Assembly: GCA_016702335.1 (NCBI GenBank)
Contig: JADJEF010000018.1
Location: 248,001-312,000 of the forward strand
Reading direction: 5' to 3'
Origin: Rhodocyclaceae bacterium
GTDB lineage: Bacteria > Pseudomonadota > Gammaproteobacteria > Burkholderiales > Rhodocyclaceae
Length of the DNA stretch: 64,000 bases
Positions 8,281-16,337 of the stretch are shown piece after piece; the stretch's first letter is position 1, and each line of letters starts with the position of its first letter. Both the position numbers and the translations under genes were made by a program. The notes beneath the pieces were generated by a model. The model had not been told where the DNA came from. It worked only from the letters and a program-made list of their open reading frames with translations, and did no database searches.

Positions 8281-10097
8281 GGTTTGAAATCTAGCACGTT
8301 CTCCGCCAGTTCATCCCGATCGAGAAACGGAAACATATCTTCCAGCGGCGGCGTCACGATGCTCCCATCGTCGAGCCGACGCGAGCTCATGCGTGGCTCA
8401 AAGCCTTGTTGCTCATCAAGCAGCACGTCGAACAGCATTGGCCCCGGGGCGGTGAGCGTTTCGGCAAGCGCTTGCGGGAAGTCGGCGCTGGTAAGACGGC
8501 GATTGGGGATGCCAAAGGCCTGTGCGAGGGCACAAAAGTCGGGAAAGCTGACGCCGTTGTCGGGGCCGGCACCGGCGAGGCGACCAAAGAAGTTTTTTTG
8601 CGAGGTCTTGATCGAGAGATAGCCGTTGTTGTTCAGTACAAATAGCTTAATGGGTAGCTGGTAGTGCGCGATGGTTTGCAGTTCCTGCAGGTTCATCATG
8701 AGGCTGCCGTCACCAGCGAGGCAGATCACCCGCGCTTGCTCACCGCGTTCGGCAACGGCCCCGTAATAGGCGCCAATGGCCGCCGGCAGATCGTAGCCCA
8801 TCGAGGCGCTGCCGGAGTTAGAGAAGAGACGCATGCCAGCGACGATGCGTCCGGCCTGAAACGGCACGATGGTGGCCGTGGCATTGCCGCAGGCGATGAT
8901 GTCGGTGCCGTCGAGTTTGTCGAACAGGGTTTCGATGAAGTGGTAGGGGTTGATGCGCTCGCCGGCCGCTTCACGTTGATGGGGCTGCACATTGGGGTAG
9001 CGGGCAAGGCGCTCTTTGCACCACGCCAGCCACTCGCTATGCGCCGGCTGGGCTTGCCAGTTTTCGGCGTGAAGTTGCCGCTCCAGTTCGACGAGAAAGT
9101 CTTTGAGGTCTGCCTCGACGGCGAGATCGGGTTTGACGAAGGGTTTATCAAATTCCGCTGGGTCGATATCGACCCAGATTTTGTAGGCATGGGGCGCAAA
9201 GGCGACCCAGTTGTAGCTGACCTGGCGGATATTCAGGCGACTGCCCAAGATGAGCAGGCAATCGGAATTTTGTACGGTGAAATTCCCCGCACGCGTGCCA
9301 ATGGTGCCGGGGCGACCGCAGAACAGCGGATCATCGCTGGCGATGAGGTCGTGCGTCCAGGCGGTGGTGACAGGCAGCCCGAGGCGTCGGGTGACCCGCG
9401 AGAACTCGTCAACAGCACGGGCGCAGCGCACGCCGGTGCCGGCGAGGATGACCGGGCGACGCGCATTGCGGAGTCGGGCGATAAGGGCGGGTATGTGATT
9501 TTCCGCAAGTCGGCGCTGGTGGGACGGCGATTCCGGGGTTTGCCAGCGTCGCAGGCTGACTGGGTCAATAGTTGCGCTCTGCACATCGATGGGGATGTCG
9601 AGCCAGACTGGCCCGGGGCGTCCGTTCAGAGCAAGGTAGGTCGCTTGATCGAGATGCCAGGCGATGTCTTCGGGGCGCTCCACCACCGCCGCATATTTGC
9701 TGATGCCGCGCACCATGGCGATGATGTCGCTTTCCTGATCGCCCAGTTGCCGCAATCCTGGCACGGGCGTAGTGGCCAGGCAGGTTGCTCGCTTGACCTG
9801 ACCAGAGATGACGATCATCGGGATTGAGTCGGTCCAGGCGCCATAGACACCGTTCAGCGCGTTGATGCCGCCAGGGCCGGTGGTGACATTGAGTACCGGC
9901 GGCACGGAGGCAACGCGCGCGTAGGCTTCAGCCGCCATGGCGGCGGCTTGTTCATGGTGGAAAAAGACCGGGGCGATGGCGGGGTGATGGCTCAGGCCAT
10001 CGTTGAGAAACATCGCGCCGCCGCCGGTGACGAGGAAGGCATGACGGACGCCTAGTTCAGCAAGGCGTTGGGCGAGGTAGGTAGCAACGATGGTCAT
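8277..10097 (-). CDS. Thiamine-diphosphate-dependent enzyme (acetolactate synthase-like fold)
   Basis: This is a 606-residue protein with the three-domain layout of the acetolactate synthase/ThDP-lyase family. The N-terminal PYR domain carries the catalytic-type Glu in FFHHEQAAAM (near residue 48). A central domain has GTGVRCARAV and HDLIASDDPLFCGRPGTIG. The C-terminal PP domain carries GDGSLMMNLQ, and the metal/ThDP-binding motif ends in LNNNGY. Enzymes of this type in polysaccharide loci act on ketoacid or sugar-derived substrates; the exact reaction cannot be read. Two copies of the dispersed repeat lie inside it, at 8474 and 9501, read in different frames. Pieces of related genes flank it on both sides. 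Confidence 0.85.
   Translation of the reverse strand: MTIVATYLAQRLAELGVRHAFLVTGGGAMFLNDGLSHHPAIAPVFFHHEQAAAMAAEAYARVASVPPVLNVTTGPGGINALNGVYGAWTDSIPMIVISGQVKRATCLATTPVPGLRQLGDQESDIIAMVRGISKYAAVVERPEDIAWHLDQATYLALNGRPGPVWLDIPIDVQSATIDPVSLRRWQTPESPSHQRRLAENHIPALIARLRNARRPVILAGTGVRCARAVDEFSRVTRRLGLPVTTAWTHDLIASDDPLFCGRPGTIGTRAGNFTVQNSDCLLILGSRLNIRQVSYNWVAFAPHAYKIWVDIDPAEFDKPFVKPDLAVEADLKDFLVELERQLHAENWQAQPAHSEWLAWCKERLARYPNVQPHQREAAGERINPYHFIETLFDKLDGTDIIACGNATATIVPFQAGRIVAGMRLFSNSGSASMGYDLPAAIGAYYGAVAERGEQARVICLAGDGSLMMNLQELQTIAHYQLPIKLFVLNNNGYLSIKTSQKNFFGRLAGAGPDNGVSFPDFCALAQAFGIPNRRLTSADFPQALAETLTAPGPMLFDVLLDEQQGFEPRMSSRRLDDGSIVTPPLEDMFPFLDRDELAENVLDFKP
8474..8503 (+). repeat. Dispersed ~28-bp repeat, copy 3 (inside ThDP-enzyme gene, C-terminal part)
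   Basis: The element core GGAAGTCGGCGCTGGTAAG followed by ACGGCGATT matches. Read on the gene strand it encodes NRRLTSADFP, the same frame as copy 1. Confidence 0.8.
9501..9532 (+). repeat. Dispersed ~28-bp repeat, copy 4 (inside ThDP-enzyme gene, central part)
   Basis: TTCCGCAAGTCGGCGCTGG followed by TGGGACGGCGATT is almost the consensus. Read on the gene strand it encodes SPSHQRRLAEN, a different frame from copies 1 and 3. Confidence 0.85.
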
Positions 10098-10132
10098 TGA
10101 TTAAGCGCAAGCGCGGTATCGAGGTGAGCAAG

Positions 10133-10193
10133 GTGTAGCTGACCTGGAGGCTATTCAGACGGCGATGGGAATATCGAGCCAGACCGGGCCGGG
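10133..10193 (-). pseudogene. Short relic of a ThDP-enzyme gene with an internal deletion
   Basis: The gap between the ThDP-enzyme start and the next gene contains two short stretches that match separate parts of the intact gene. 10133-10160 resembles 9211-9239 (about 24 of 27 bases by eye), and 10160-10193 resembles 9588-9622 (about 26 of 30). The parts are about 350 bp apart in the intact gene but adjacent here. This is best explained as the deleted remains of a further gene copy. The rest of 10098-10280 shows nothing recognisable. Confidence 0.6.
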
Positions 10194-10280
10194 GTTTTAA
10201 CGGTGGTCATAGCGGGTACATCAAACTGGCGGTGGTGGGCCATGCATCATGGATACCATTCATGTGTTGTGTGAGTGTTA

Positions 10281-11543
10281 TCAGGAAATTCTGAAGAGCA
10301 ACTGTCGCAGAGACTCCTTGATATGCGGCGGAAACCGTGCGGAAATATTCTCAAATCCCTTGAATGCGTGGCTGCCGATGATACCGAGAGTCGAGGCAAT
10401 GTATCCGCCTCTCCATGGAGATTGCAGACCTCTTAGCCAGGTGCGCGGCGAGACCAGGGGACGGGTACTTTGATCGGCGATCAGTGGCGTACTCCAATTC
10501 GGCGCGTGGGTTTCGGTATGGATGAGTCTTCCTAGAATCTCTATTTCGCTTGAGCTAGGGAAAAACGAGAGATTGACCAAAGCATGCCTAGCATCTTTCA
10601 GTGACTCCTCCGCGCTGGGTGTGCTGGCCCTGCCAGATGCAACATAGGTGCGTGCAAAATCGAGGATGCCATCAATGATCGGCGCGCGCCACGACTCACT
10701 ACGCATTTCCGCAACCCTGCTCGCCGTCCCAGAACCATAAACCGGAACAATGCCCTTGTTCGACTCTGCCGCCAAGCTAATTACAGGTCCATGATCTGCG
10801 CGACAAAGGGCTTCAATGATGAATGCGGCATGCCATGCCGCTCCTTCCAAGACGCCACGACCGTGACGCATGTCAGAGATCAGGCCGTGGAAAAGTTCGT
10901 CAGGTGCAACAGCCTGATGCGGATCGTCCGACCATAGACCAAGGTAATAGCCGTGGAGCGGACTAAAGCCCGGGCGATCATGATAAATCTGGTTCAGCGC
11001 GCGCTGGATGGAACCCTTCCATCCGACATCGACGAGGGCCGCACGCTCTGTCCCGAATACCGATTCCTGTTCGAGATAGGAAGTCAGGACCCCGAGTTGA
11101 GTGGCCCGGGCATGAACAACGAGTTTTTGCCCATCGGCCGACCTGAGCAGGTGCAGCGGATCGTTGCTGTTTGGGGCAATGTTCCGTAGCGCAGATTCTG
11201 GAAGAGCATAGTAATTGGCGAATCGGCTCACTGGGTCGCCTTCCGAGCGGATCCTCATCAATGCAGCGATTTCACTGGGACCGATTGTTGGCGTCGATGA
11301 CAAAGCAACGACGCGCCGGGAAATTTGCAGATAGCTAAGCTGCGGTGAGTCCGAATGCGCCGGCATATGCGAGAAAAGCTCTGCCAGGCGCAGCAACAGG
11401 TGACCGTCGCGCGCGACAAAGAGCAAGCGCTCTATGTTGGCCTGGCGTGCCTCGATAAGAAGTTGGTGTGTAAAGGCCGCGAAGACGATGCCAAGGCACT
11501 CGCGTCCGCACTGAAACGCCGCCTCTCTCTGCGAATTGGTCAT
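10281..11543 (-). CDS. C-terminal half of a COG5610-like HAD/polysaccharide-locus protein
   Basis: A 420-residue protein without a signal peptide. The N-terminal part has LLFVARDGHLLLRL (near residue 40), a segment like the (Y/V)-x-R-D-G-x-x-L motif seen in the C-terminal part of large HAD-superfamily proteins of glycan clusters. Further on are LVDVGWKGSIQ and a GYYLGL segment, also typical of that part. Here it is a separate gene: its ATG (11541-11543) overlaps the TGA of the upstream HAD gene as ATGA. The function is unknown; a role in glycan modification is inferred from position. The longer frame to 11591 overlaps the HAD gene and is not preferred. Confidence 0.65.
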   Translation of the reverse strand: MTNSQREAAFQCGRECLGIVFAAFTHQLLIEARQANIERLLFVARDGHLLLRLAELFSHMPAHSDSPQLSYLQISRRVVALSSTPTIGPSEIAALMRIRSEGDPVSRFANYYALPESALRNIAPNSNDPLHLLRSADGQKLVVHARATQLGVLTSYLEQESVFGTERAALVDVGWKGSIQRALNQIYHDRPGFSPLHGYYLGLWSDDPHQAVAPDELFHGLISDMRHGRGVLEGAAWHAAFIIEALCRADHGPVISLAAESNKGIVPVYGSGTASRVAEMRSESWRAPIIDGILDFARTYVASGRASTPSAEESLKDARHALVNLSFFPSSSEIEILGRLIHTETHAPNWSTPLIADQSTRPLVSPRTWLRGLQSPWRGGYIASTLGIIGSHAFKGFENISARFPPHIKESLRQLLFRIS

Positions 11544-12382
11544 CGATTTGAAAGGTGATCGTGGATATCTTGCCTGACCTTGGAGAGGCAATTTTGATGC
11601 AATGACCGGGAGCTGCCGCCTATGCTCGCCACACGGCTCTTGTCTACCAATATCGTTGTCAGTCCGAAGCTCGCGCCGGAGTAGATGTCGGAAAGGCGGC
11701 TATCACCGATATGGAGAATATTGGCGGGACAAATATCACGCCCGGCCTGTGCAGACAAGCGTGCTTTGGCAACCCCGAAAAGATCGCCGCGGAACTTGCT
11801 TTTTTGGTAATCGCACGAGCACACCAGCGCATCTTGGATCATTTTCAGCCCCTTCTTTTGCAGCACTGCACATAGAAAAACGGCGGGCCATCGTGTATCG
11901 GAGCAGACGACCAGTGGCAGTTGCCGATCGATCACTGCGCAAATGAAATCAAGCGCTTTGTCCTCCAGTGCGCTGCTGGCTTCCAGTAACTCGAGTTCGC
12001 CTCGACACAGAACATCGGCCAGTGCGCCTGGCAGCCCTGCAAATCCGCAGAAACTTCGCCAAATAGCGAGTGCCGATGGCTCGGCGCCACCCGCGGCAGT
12101 TCGGGCGGCGGAAACACTTGCACGCCTGAGTATGGCGTCGGCGCTGCCGGAGTCGCGGTCTGCCAGCTCGATCGCCAAGGCTGCAATCGCTCGCTGTTCC
12201 CACTCCGGTTGCCATCGAGACAGGATCGTGTCAAAGCAATCGATGGAGACTGCGGAATACTTTCCCGACCGTAAGGTCGCGTGGGCTGTTAGCCACCCCC
12301 CTCGTAGATGCCTGTCGAGCCGAGTGGCCCCATAGGCAAGCCGGATCGTCGATCGGGCGGCAGATTTAAGTCGTGAACTCAC
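11540..12382 (-). CDS. HAD-superfamily hydrolase, N-terminal partner of the COG5610-like pair
   Basis: A 280-residue HAD-type protein. Motif I is SIDCFDTILSR (near residue 47), with the nucleophile-type Asp of the DxFDT class. A central segment VVCSDTRWP fits motif II, and HIGDSRLSDI near residue 233 fits motif IV. Such proteins are phosphatases or phosphotransferases. In COG5610-like proteins this domain is fused to the domain encoded by the next gene; here the two are split by an ATGA junction. A gap of about 50 bp separates it from the GT2 gene upstream. The substrate is unknown. Confidence 0.7.
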   Translation of the reverse strand: MSSRLKSAARSTIRLAYGATRLDRHLRGGWLTAHATLRSGKYSAVSIDCFDTILSRWQPEWEQRAIAALAIELADRDSGSADAILRRASVSAARTAAGGAEPSALAIWRSFCGFAGLPGALADVLCRGELELLEASSALEDKALDFICAVIDRQLPLVVCSDTRWPAVFLCAVLQKKGLKMIQDALVCSCDYQKSKFRGDLFGVAKARLSAQAGRDICPANILHIGDSRLSDIYSGASFGLTTILVDKSRVASIGGSSRSLHQNCLSKVRQDIHDHLSNR

Positions 12383-12431
12383 GTTATGTAAATGGCCTGC
12401 CGCACGTCCGCAACCGTGATCAGGCGGATGC

Positions 12432-13436
12432 TTACGATCTTAGTCGCTGGAAGGCACGCTTCAACGCGGCCAGTGGGCGCGTTGGCAAATAGGCGATCAG
12501 CAGTGCAAAGACCTTGTAGACCGGACAATAGTTTCTATGCCTCAGAAATCTGTCAAATTTGTCTCGATTATAGGTTTGCTCGGCGCGCTGTGCCAGTAAG
12601 AAGGGTATGGATTCGTGCCAGAAGATTTCCTCTGAAGTACACCTCAGCGTTAGGATAAGTTTCGTGTCGCAAACGTCCGCGAGCCGGTCGAGAAGTTCAG
12701 TCCACCCATACATTACTTCGAATGCGTTGCTCGACCAGGTGGCCGAGCTGGCGTTCTCGGCACGATTGAGGACAATTGGCTCGCTAATTATGTACAGCGA
12801 TTGACCGGCGATGCTTTCGACGATCACACCAACATGCGCAAAAAAAGTGTCCATGTATTTTTCGGGAATCGCCTGCAGCCAACGCTCCTTGTTGATGATG
12901 CAGGCACCGATGAATCCGATAGCCCAAAGGTACCTCGCAATAAAGAGGTTGCCATCGATCAAGCCATCGGAAACATCCAGTCGCTTGTCGCGAATGATTC
13001 GGGCCTGATCGTTCGAAATGTAGGAGTAGTTGGCACAGACAAAGGCGTAGTCATGGTTTTCAAGTACATCGAGTGCGCGCTCTATTGCATGGGGCTTCAA
13101 TAAATCATCTTCGCCCATAATCCAGACATAGTTAGTCAGACAGCAATTCACGCTCTTTACAATATTTCGATCTATCCCGATGTTGCCTTCGTTGCGGACG
13201 TGATGCAGATGCGGGTACTCTGCTTTAAGGGTATTGATGACGTGCAAATTGGTGTCGTCGCCGGAATCATCGACCACATATATCGGAACCGAGTATTTCG
13301 ACCCGGAAACGATGATCGAGCGAATGCATCGCGCGAGAAATTCAGGGCGCCTGTAGGTCGGCAGTGCTATGCCGATTCGCGTCGATTGAGGCGTTGGCCG
13401 GCTGTCGACCGAGGGTTGCACAAGCGTATTTGTCAT
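12432..13436 (-). CDS. Glycosyltransferase family 2 (abequosyltransferase-like)
   Basis: About 334 residues. The GT-A domain opens with RIGIALPTYRRPEFLARCI, followed by IYVVDDSGDDT and then WIMGEDDLLKP, which supplies the metal-binding acids. The GEDD form is seen in abequosyltransferase-type O-antigen enzymes. The C-terminal ~130 residues are helical with no clear membrane span, so it is probably a peripheral inner-membrane enzyme. The ATG at 13436 overlaps the TGA of the upstream GT9-like gene, making it preferable to a longer frame starting at 13463. Donor and acceptor are unknown. Confidence 0.8.
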   Translation of the reverse strand: MTNTLVQPSVDSRPTPQSTRIGIALPTYRRPEFLARCIRSIIVSGSKYSVPIYVVDDSGDDTNLHVINTLKAEYPHLHHVRNEGNIGIDRNIVKSVNCCLTNYVWIMGEDDLLKPHAIERALDVLENHDYAFVCANYSYISNDQARIIRDKRLDVSDGLIDGNLFIARYLWAIGFIGACIINKERWLQAIPEKYMDTFFAHVGVIVESIAGQSLYIISEPIVLNRAENASSATWSSNAFEVMYGWTELLDRLADVCDTKLILTLRCTSEEIFWHESIPFLLAQRAEQTYNRDKFDRFLRHRNYCPVYKVFALLIAYLPTRPLAALKRAFQRLRS

Positions 13437-14515
13437 CGAGCCGCCATCGGCTCTGTGCGGCATGTTCCTGCCCGCTCGATCAGACGAGCAACCGCCGGGC
13501 GCATCTCATCAAGACGCAAGTCGCTGACCAGATGCGGTGAGCGCAGAATTTCGCAGCCTTGCCCGTGGCTCCAGGGGCCGCTATAGGGCATGTGATTGAC
13601 GAAGTGCCGATACCTGCCCATGAGGATCAGGCTTTCGATCTCAGCGGCGTTCGCAATGTGTGCGAACCCCGAATCAACCCCGACAAAAAACGAGGCACTG
13701 GAAAGCAACGTGGTCTGCAAGTCAAGTTCGAGTGCCCCGCCCAGAGGCACGGTGTCTTGATCTTCGTCCAGCAGTGGGTTGAGGCCGAACTCCACAATCG
13801 GGATGCTGCAAAGTTCACGGACATACTTCACGAGCGCTTGGGCTTGTTCCCTACTAATACTTCGGCTGGCGTCGGTGCTTGTTAAGTTAACTGCAGCGAA
13901 GTTGCTCGCCAGAAGTTGGTCATAGGATGGAAGCCTTGATCTCAACGCATTTTCCGAGTCCTGCCTGCATGCAAGCCGGGGTCGTTCATCAATGGCGACA
14001 CCCAGACCTTGGCATGAAAAAGCGTGGAGGAGATTGCCCCTCCGATAGTAGTTGTCAAAATCGATGTCGAACGCCGTCTTGTTGGAGATGTGCAAGCCAA
14101 ACCAGTTGCAGGGGTGTTGGTCGATATGGAGATTTGTTATTTTCACCCCGACGATCAGGCGCTCAAGCAGTATCCATTCGCTGGGGCAGGTAATTTCCAC
14201 TGTGGCATCGATATAGGGGAGATGGCGAACGAGGGGTGCAAAGTCAGAGCAAACGACCCAAGCCGTCAGTTCGCCATCTCTTTTGCAATTGCGTGCGGCA
14301 GGCTCGGCCGCGACCAAGTCGCCCATCTGATTGCACAGCACAATCAAATGCAGGTTTAGCCCGCGTCGCCTGGCAGTCCGAGCCAGTTGTACGATCCGCA
14401 TTCTGGTGCGTGGCAGCGACCATGCAAGAGCAAAGAGATGCATCAGCCCTTCACGTGTCAGTAATTTGCGAGCCTTGCTTGCTGCGATACGCAGCCTGCT
14501 AGCTGTTTCTTTCAC
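13433..14515 (-). CDS. GT9 (heptosyltransferase)-like glycosyltransferase
   Basis: 360 residues with GT-B features of family 9. The N-terminal part has LHLIVLCNQMGDLVAAEPAA (near residue 55), matching the start of heptosyltransferases (usually R-x-x-x-x-G-D). The C-terminal part has FFVGVDSGFAHIANA, which matches the donor-binding D-(S/T)-G-x-x-H-x-A motif. Ends overlap the neighbours on both sides by ATGA (13433 and 14512). Whether it transfers heptose or another sugar is not clear, as the N-terminal extension of about 50 residues is unusual. Confidence 0.7.
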   Translation of the reverse strand: MKETASRLRIAASKARKLLTREGLMHLFALAWSLPRTRMRIVQLARTARRRGLNLHLIVLCNQMGDLVAAEPAARNCKRDGELTAWVVCSDFAPLVRHLPYIDATVEITCPSEWILLERLIVGVKITNLHIDQHPCNWFGLHISNKTAFDIDFDNYYRRGNLLHAFSCQGLGVAIDERPRLACRQDSENALRSRLPSYDQLLASNFAAVNLTSTDASRSISREQAQALVKYVRELCSIPIVEFGLNPLLDEDQDTVPLGGALELDLQTTLLSSASFFVGVDSGFAHIANAAEIESLILMGRYRHFVNHMPYSGPWSHGQGCEILRSPHLVSDLRLDEMRPAVARLIERAGTCRTEPMAAR

Positions 14516-15432
14516 TTCTCACCCGCTTTTTCAGCGATGACGTGAAGTTCGGCGCGATCAGTGTCAGGGACCACTGTCTTTCTTGCCTCCCGCAGTTGCC
14601 ACGTTCGCCGACGAGTGCTGGCCCAAGCGGCCAGTTTTCGCCAAGACGGAATCGCGGACAAGACCGGTAGTCCCCACAGGGCATCAACAAGACGCGTGGC
14701 ACGGGCACATTCGATATCGCTGCGACAGTTGGCGTCCCATCGGTCGTGGAACGAGACACTCGGGTTCTGAAATCCGGCGCGATCGAGAAGGGCTAGGAGC
14801 CCGCCAGGTGTGAAGTGGTGGAGGTGCGTGATCGGGGGTTGAGCCCATATCCACGACATTCCTTGAACGCGATAGCCGGACCCGGAAGCATTGGGTACGG
14901 CGAGGACAATGCGGCCGGCCGGTTGCAGCAGGTCGCGAGCATTTCTGAGAAACTGGAGTGGATCGGCGACGTGTTCCAGTACGTGCATGCAGGTCACCGT
15001 CCCGAATTCTCCAGGCCTTAGCTGTCGCTGGGAGCCCGGCGCGAACGGGTCATGGCTTACGGCCGCAATGTCCTTCCCGGCGAGGGCTCGGGAAAGATAG
15101 CCGATACCTCCTCCAAGATCGAGAACCTTTCCTTCCATCACGTCTGCAAGCTCGGTGGCGCGTTCCGCGGCATCTGCGTTCTTCCCGCTCGAGTGATCGG
15201 CGTACCAGCGGTAGTCGAACGATGTTTCGTAAAAACGGCGCAAATACGCCGGATCAGGTGTTGGGGATGTCGTAAGGCTTCCGCACTTCAGACATTTCAC
15301 CAAACCGAATGACCTCCCTTGCCAGGAACCTGACCAATCAAGGGGCGCCGTATCTGAGTGTCCACAGGCGGGACAAGCGACGTATGCAGCACTATTGATT
15401 GTGGGTTCCGGGTGATCCATTGGTTCGGTCAA
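14512..15432 (-). CDS. Class I SAM-dependent methyltransferase with N-terminal zinc ribbon
   Basis: 306 residues. The N-terminal zinc ribbon is CPACGHSD followed by CLKCGSL about 27 residues later. Motif I of the SAM fold is VLDLGGGIGYLSRAL (near residue 98), and TCMHVLEHVADP supplies the post-motif. This layout is common to methyltransferases in O-antigen clusters, which methylate a sugar or a nucleotide sugar. It is coupled to both neighbours by 4-bp overlaps. It differs from the methyltransferase at 6079 in sequence, so the two probably have different substrates. Confidence 0.8.
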   Translation of the reverse strand: MTEPMDHPEPTINSAAYVACPACGHSDTAPLDWSGSWQGRSFGLVKCLKCGSLTTSPTPDPAYLRRFYETSFDYRWYADHSSGKNADAAERATELADVMEGKVLDLGGGIGYLSRALAGKDIAAVSHDPFAPGSQRQLRPGEFGTVTCMHVLEHVADPLQFLRNARDLLQPAGRIVLAVPNASGSGYRVQGMSWIWAQPPITHLHHFTPGGLLALLDRAGFQNPSVSFHDRWDANCRSDIECARATRLVDALWGLPVLSAIPSWRKLAAWASTRRRTWQLREARKTVVPDTDRAELHVIAEKAGEK

Positions 15433-16337
15433 TCGGCAGAACGAATGTCACTTTTCTCGAGTCGCCCAAGCTTGGTACGGACAAAGTCGAAAAATCGTGG
15501 CGAGTTAGAGTAGATCCGCGACCACCAATAGATGCGGCGAAGGCGCATCGCCCTTTTGGCAAGGAGTCTGCAGGTTTCCGGTTGCAGACGAAGCAATTCC
15601 TGCTGCTTCCGTATCGCCATTAAGAAGCCGCAGTGCATTTTATGATGACCGGCAGACATCGAATTCAAGTGGCGACGGTAAACGGCTAGCTTCCTTTCAT
15701 CGAATCGCAATCGTGGCTTCAGCGCTAGGATCCTCATCAAGCAGTCCCAGTCCTCGTGATTCGGCAAATGTTCGTCGAATTGAATATTGTTCATCTTGAA
15801 CAGCGCGGTGTCGAACAAGAAACAATGAATCGGAATCGATAGCTCGGCCTCCCAATGCAGAGCCACATCGTTCAAGGGGTCGGCAGCATTCATCCGGACT
15901 CTGACGATTTCAATCGGATTTGTGTTGGCCGATATTTCACTTTCGTAGCGATTGCTATAGCTGCAGTATGCGAGTCGCGGACTGAAAGGGTCCGACTGTA
16001 GAAGTGCCACCTGCGTAGCAAACTTGTCCGGCAGGAGTTCGTCGTCGGCATCAAGGAGTTGGATGTAATCGCCACGCGCTTCCCTCAGACCACTATTACG
16101 TGCGGCAGCAAGCCCGCAATTCGCCTGCTCGAAAAGTCGAATGCGCGGCTCGGTGCGCGCAAGTTCAAGTGCAACCTGGCGGGTGTCGTCGGTCGATCCA
16201 TCGTTAATAATCAGGCACTCCCACTTCGGATAGGTTTGTGCGATGAGACTCGCTATCGCTTCCTCAAGAAATCGACCTTGGTTGTAGCAGGGGACGATGA
16301 CGCTGACGAGCGGCAGTTGCTCAGACATCTTCGCCAT
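15429..16337 (-). CDS. Glycosyltransferase family 2
   Basis: 302 residues with the full GT-A signature: PLVSVIVPCYNQGRFLEEAI at the N-terminus, IINDGSTDDTRQ near residue 43, and YIQLLDADDELLP near residue 92 giving the DxDD metal motif. A W-D-C-L-M-R-I segment near 195 is at the expected acceptor position. The C-terminus is basic, suited to membrane association. The stop overlaps the downstream methyltransferase start by ATGA, and the start overlaps the upstream GT2 gene. A start at the ATG at 16328 is equally possible. Specificity is unknown. Confidence 0.85.
   Translation of the reverse strand: MAKMSEQLPLVSVIVPCYNQGRFLEEAIASLIAQTYPKWECLIINDGSTDDTRQVALELARTEPRIRLFEQANCGLAAARNSGLREARGDYIQLLDADDELLPDKFATQVALLQSDPFSPRLAYCSYSNRYESEISANTNPIEIVRVRMNAADPLNDVALHWEAELSIPIHCFLFDTALFKMNNIQFDEHLPNHEDWDCLMRILALKPRLRFDERKLAVYRRHLNSMSAGHHKMHCGFLMAIRKQQELLRLQPETCRLLAKRAMRLRRIYWWSRIYSNSPRFFDFVRTKLGRLEKSDIRSAD

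Noticed and set aside
8664..9827. Plus-strand frame of 387 codons inside the ThDP-enzyme gene
   Set aside because: It opposes a gene with complete catalytic motifs, and the translated sequence looks non-protein-like.
12135..12165. Possible further copy of the dispersed repeat in the HAD gene (GTCGGCGCTG)
   Set aside because: Only the short core matches; the following GACGGCGA block is absent, so chance similarity is likely.
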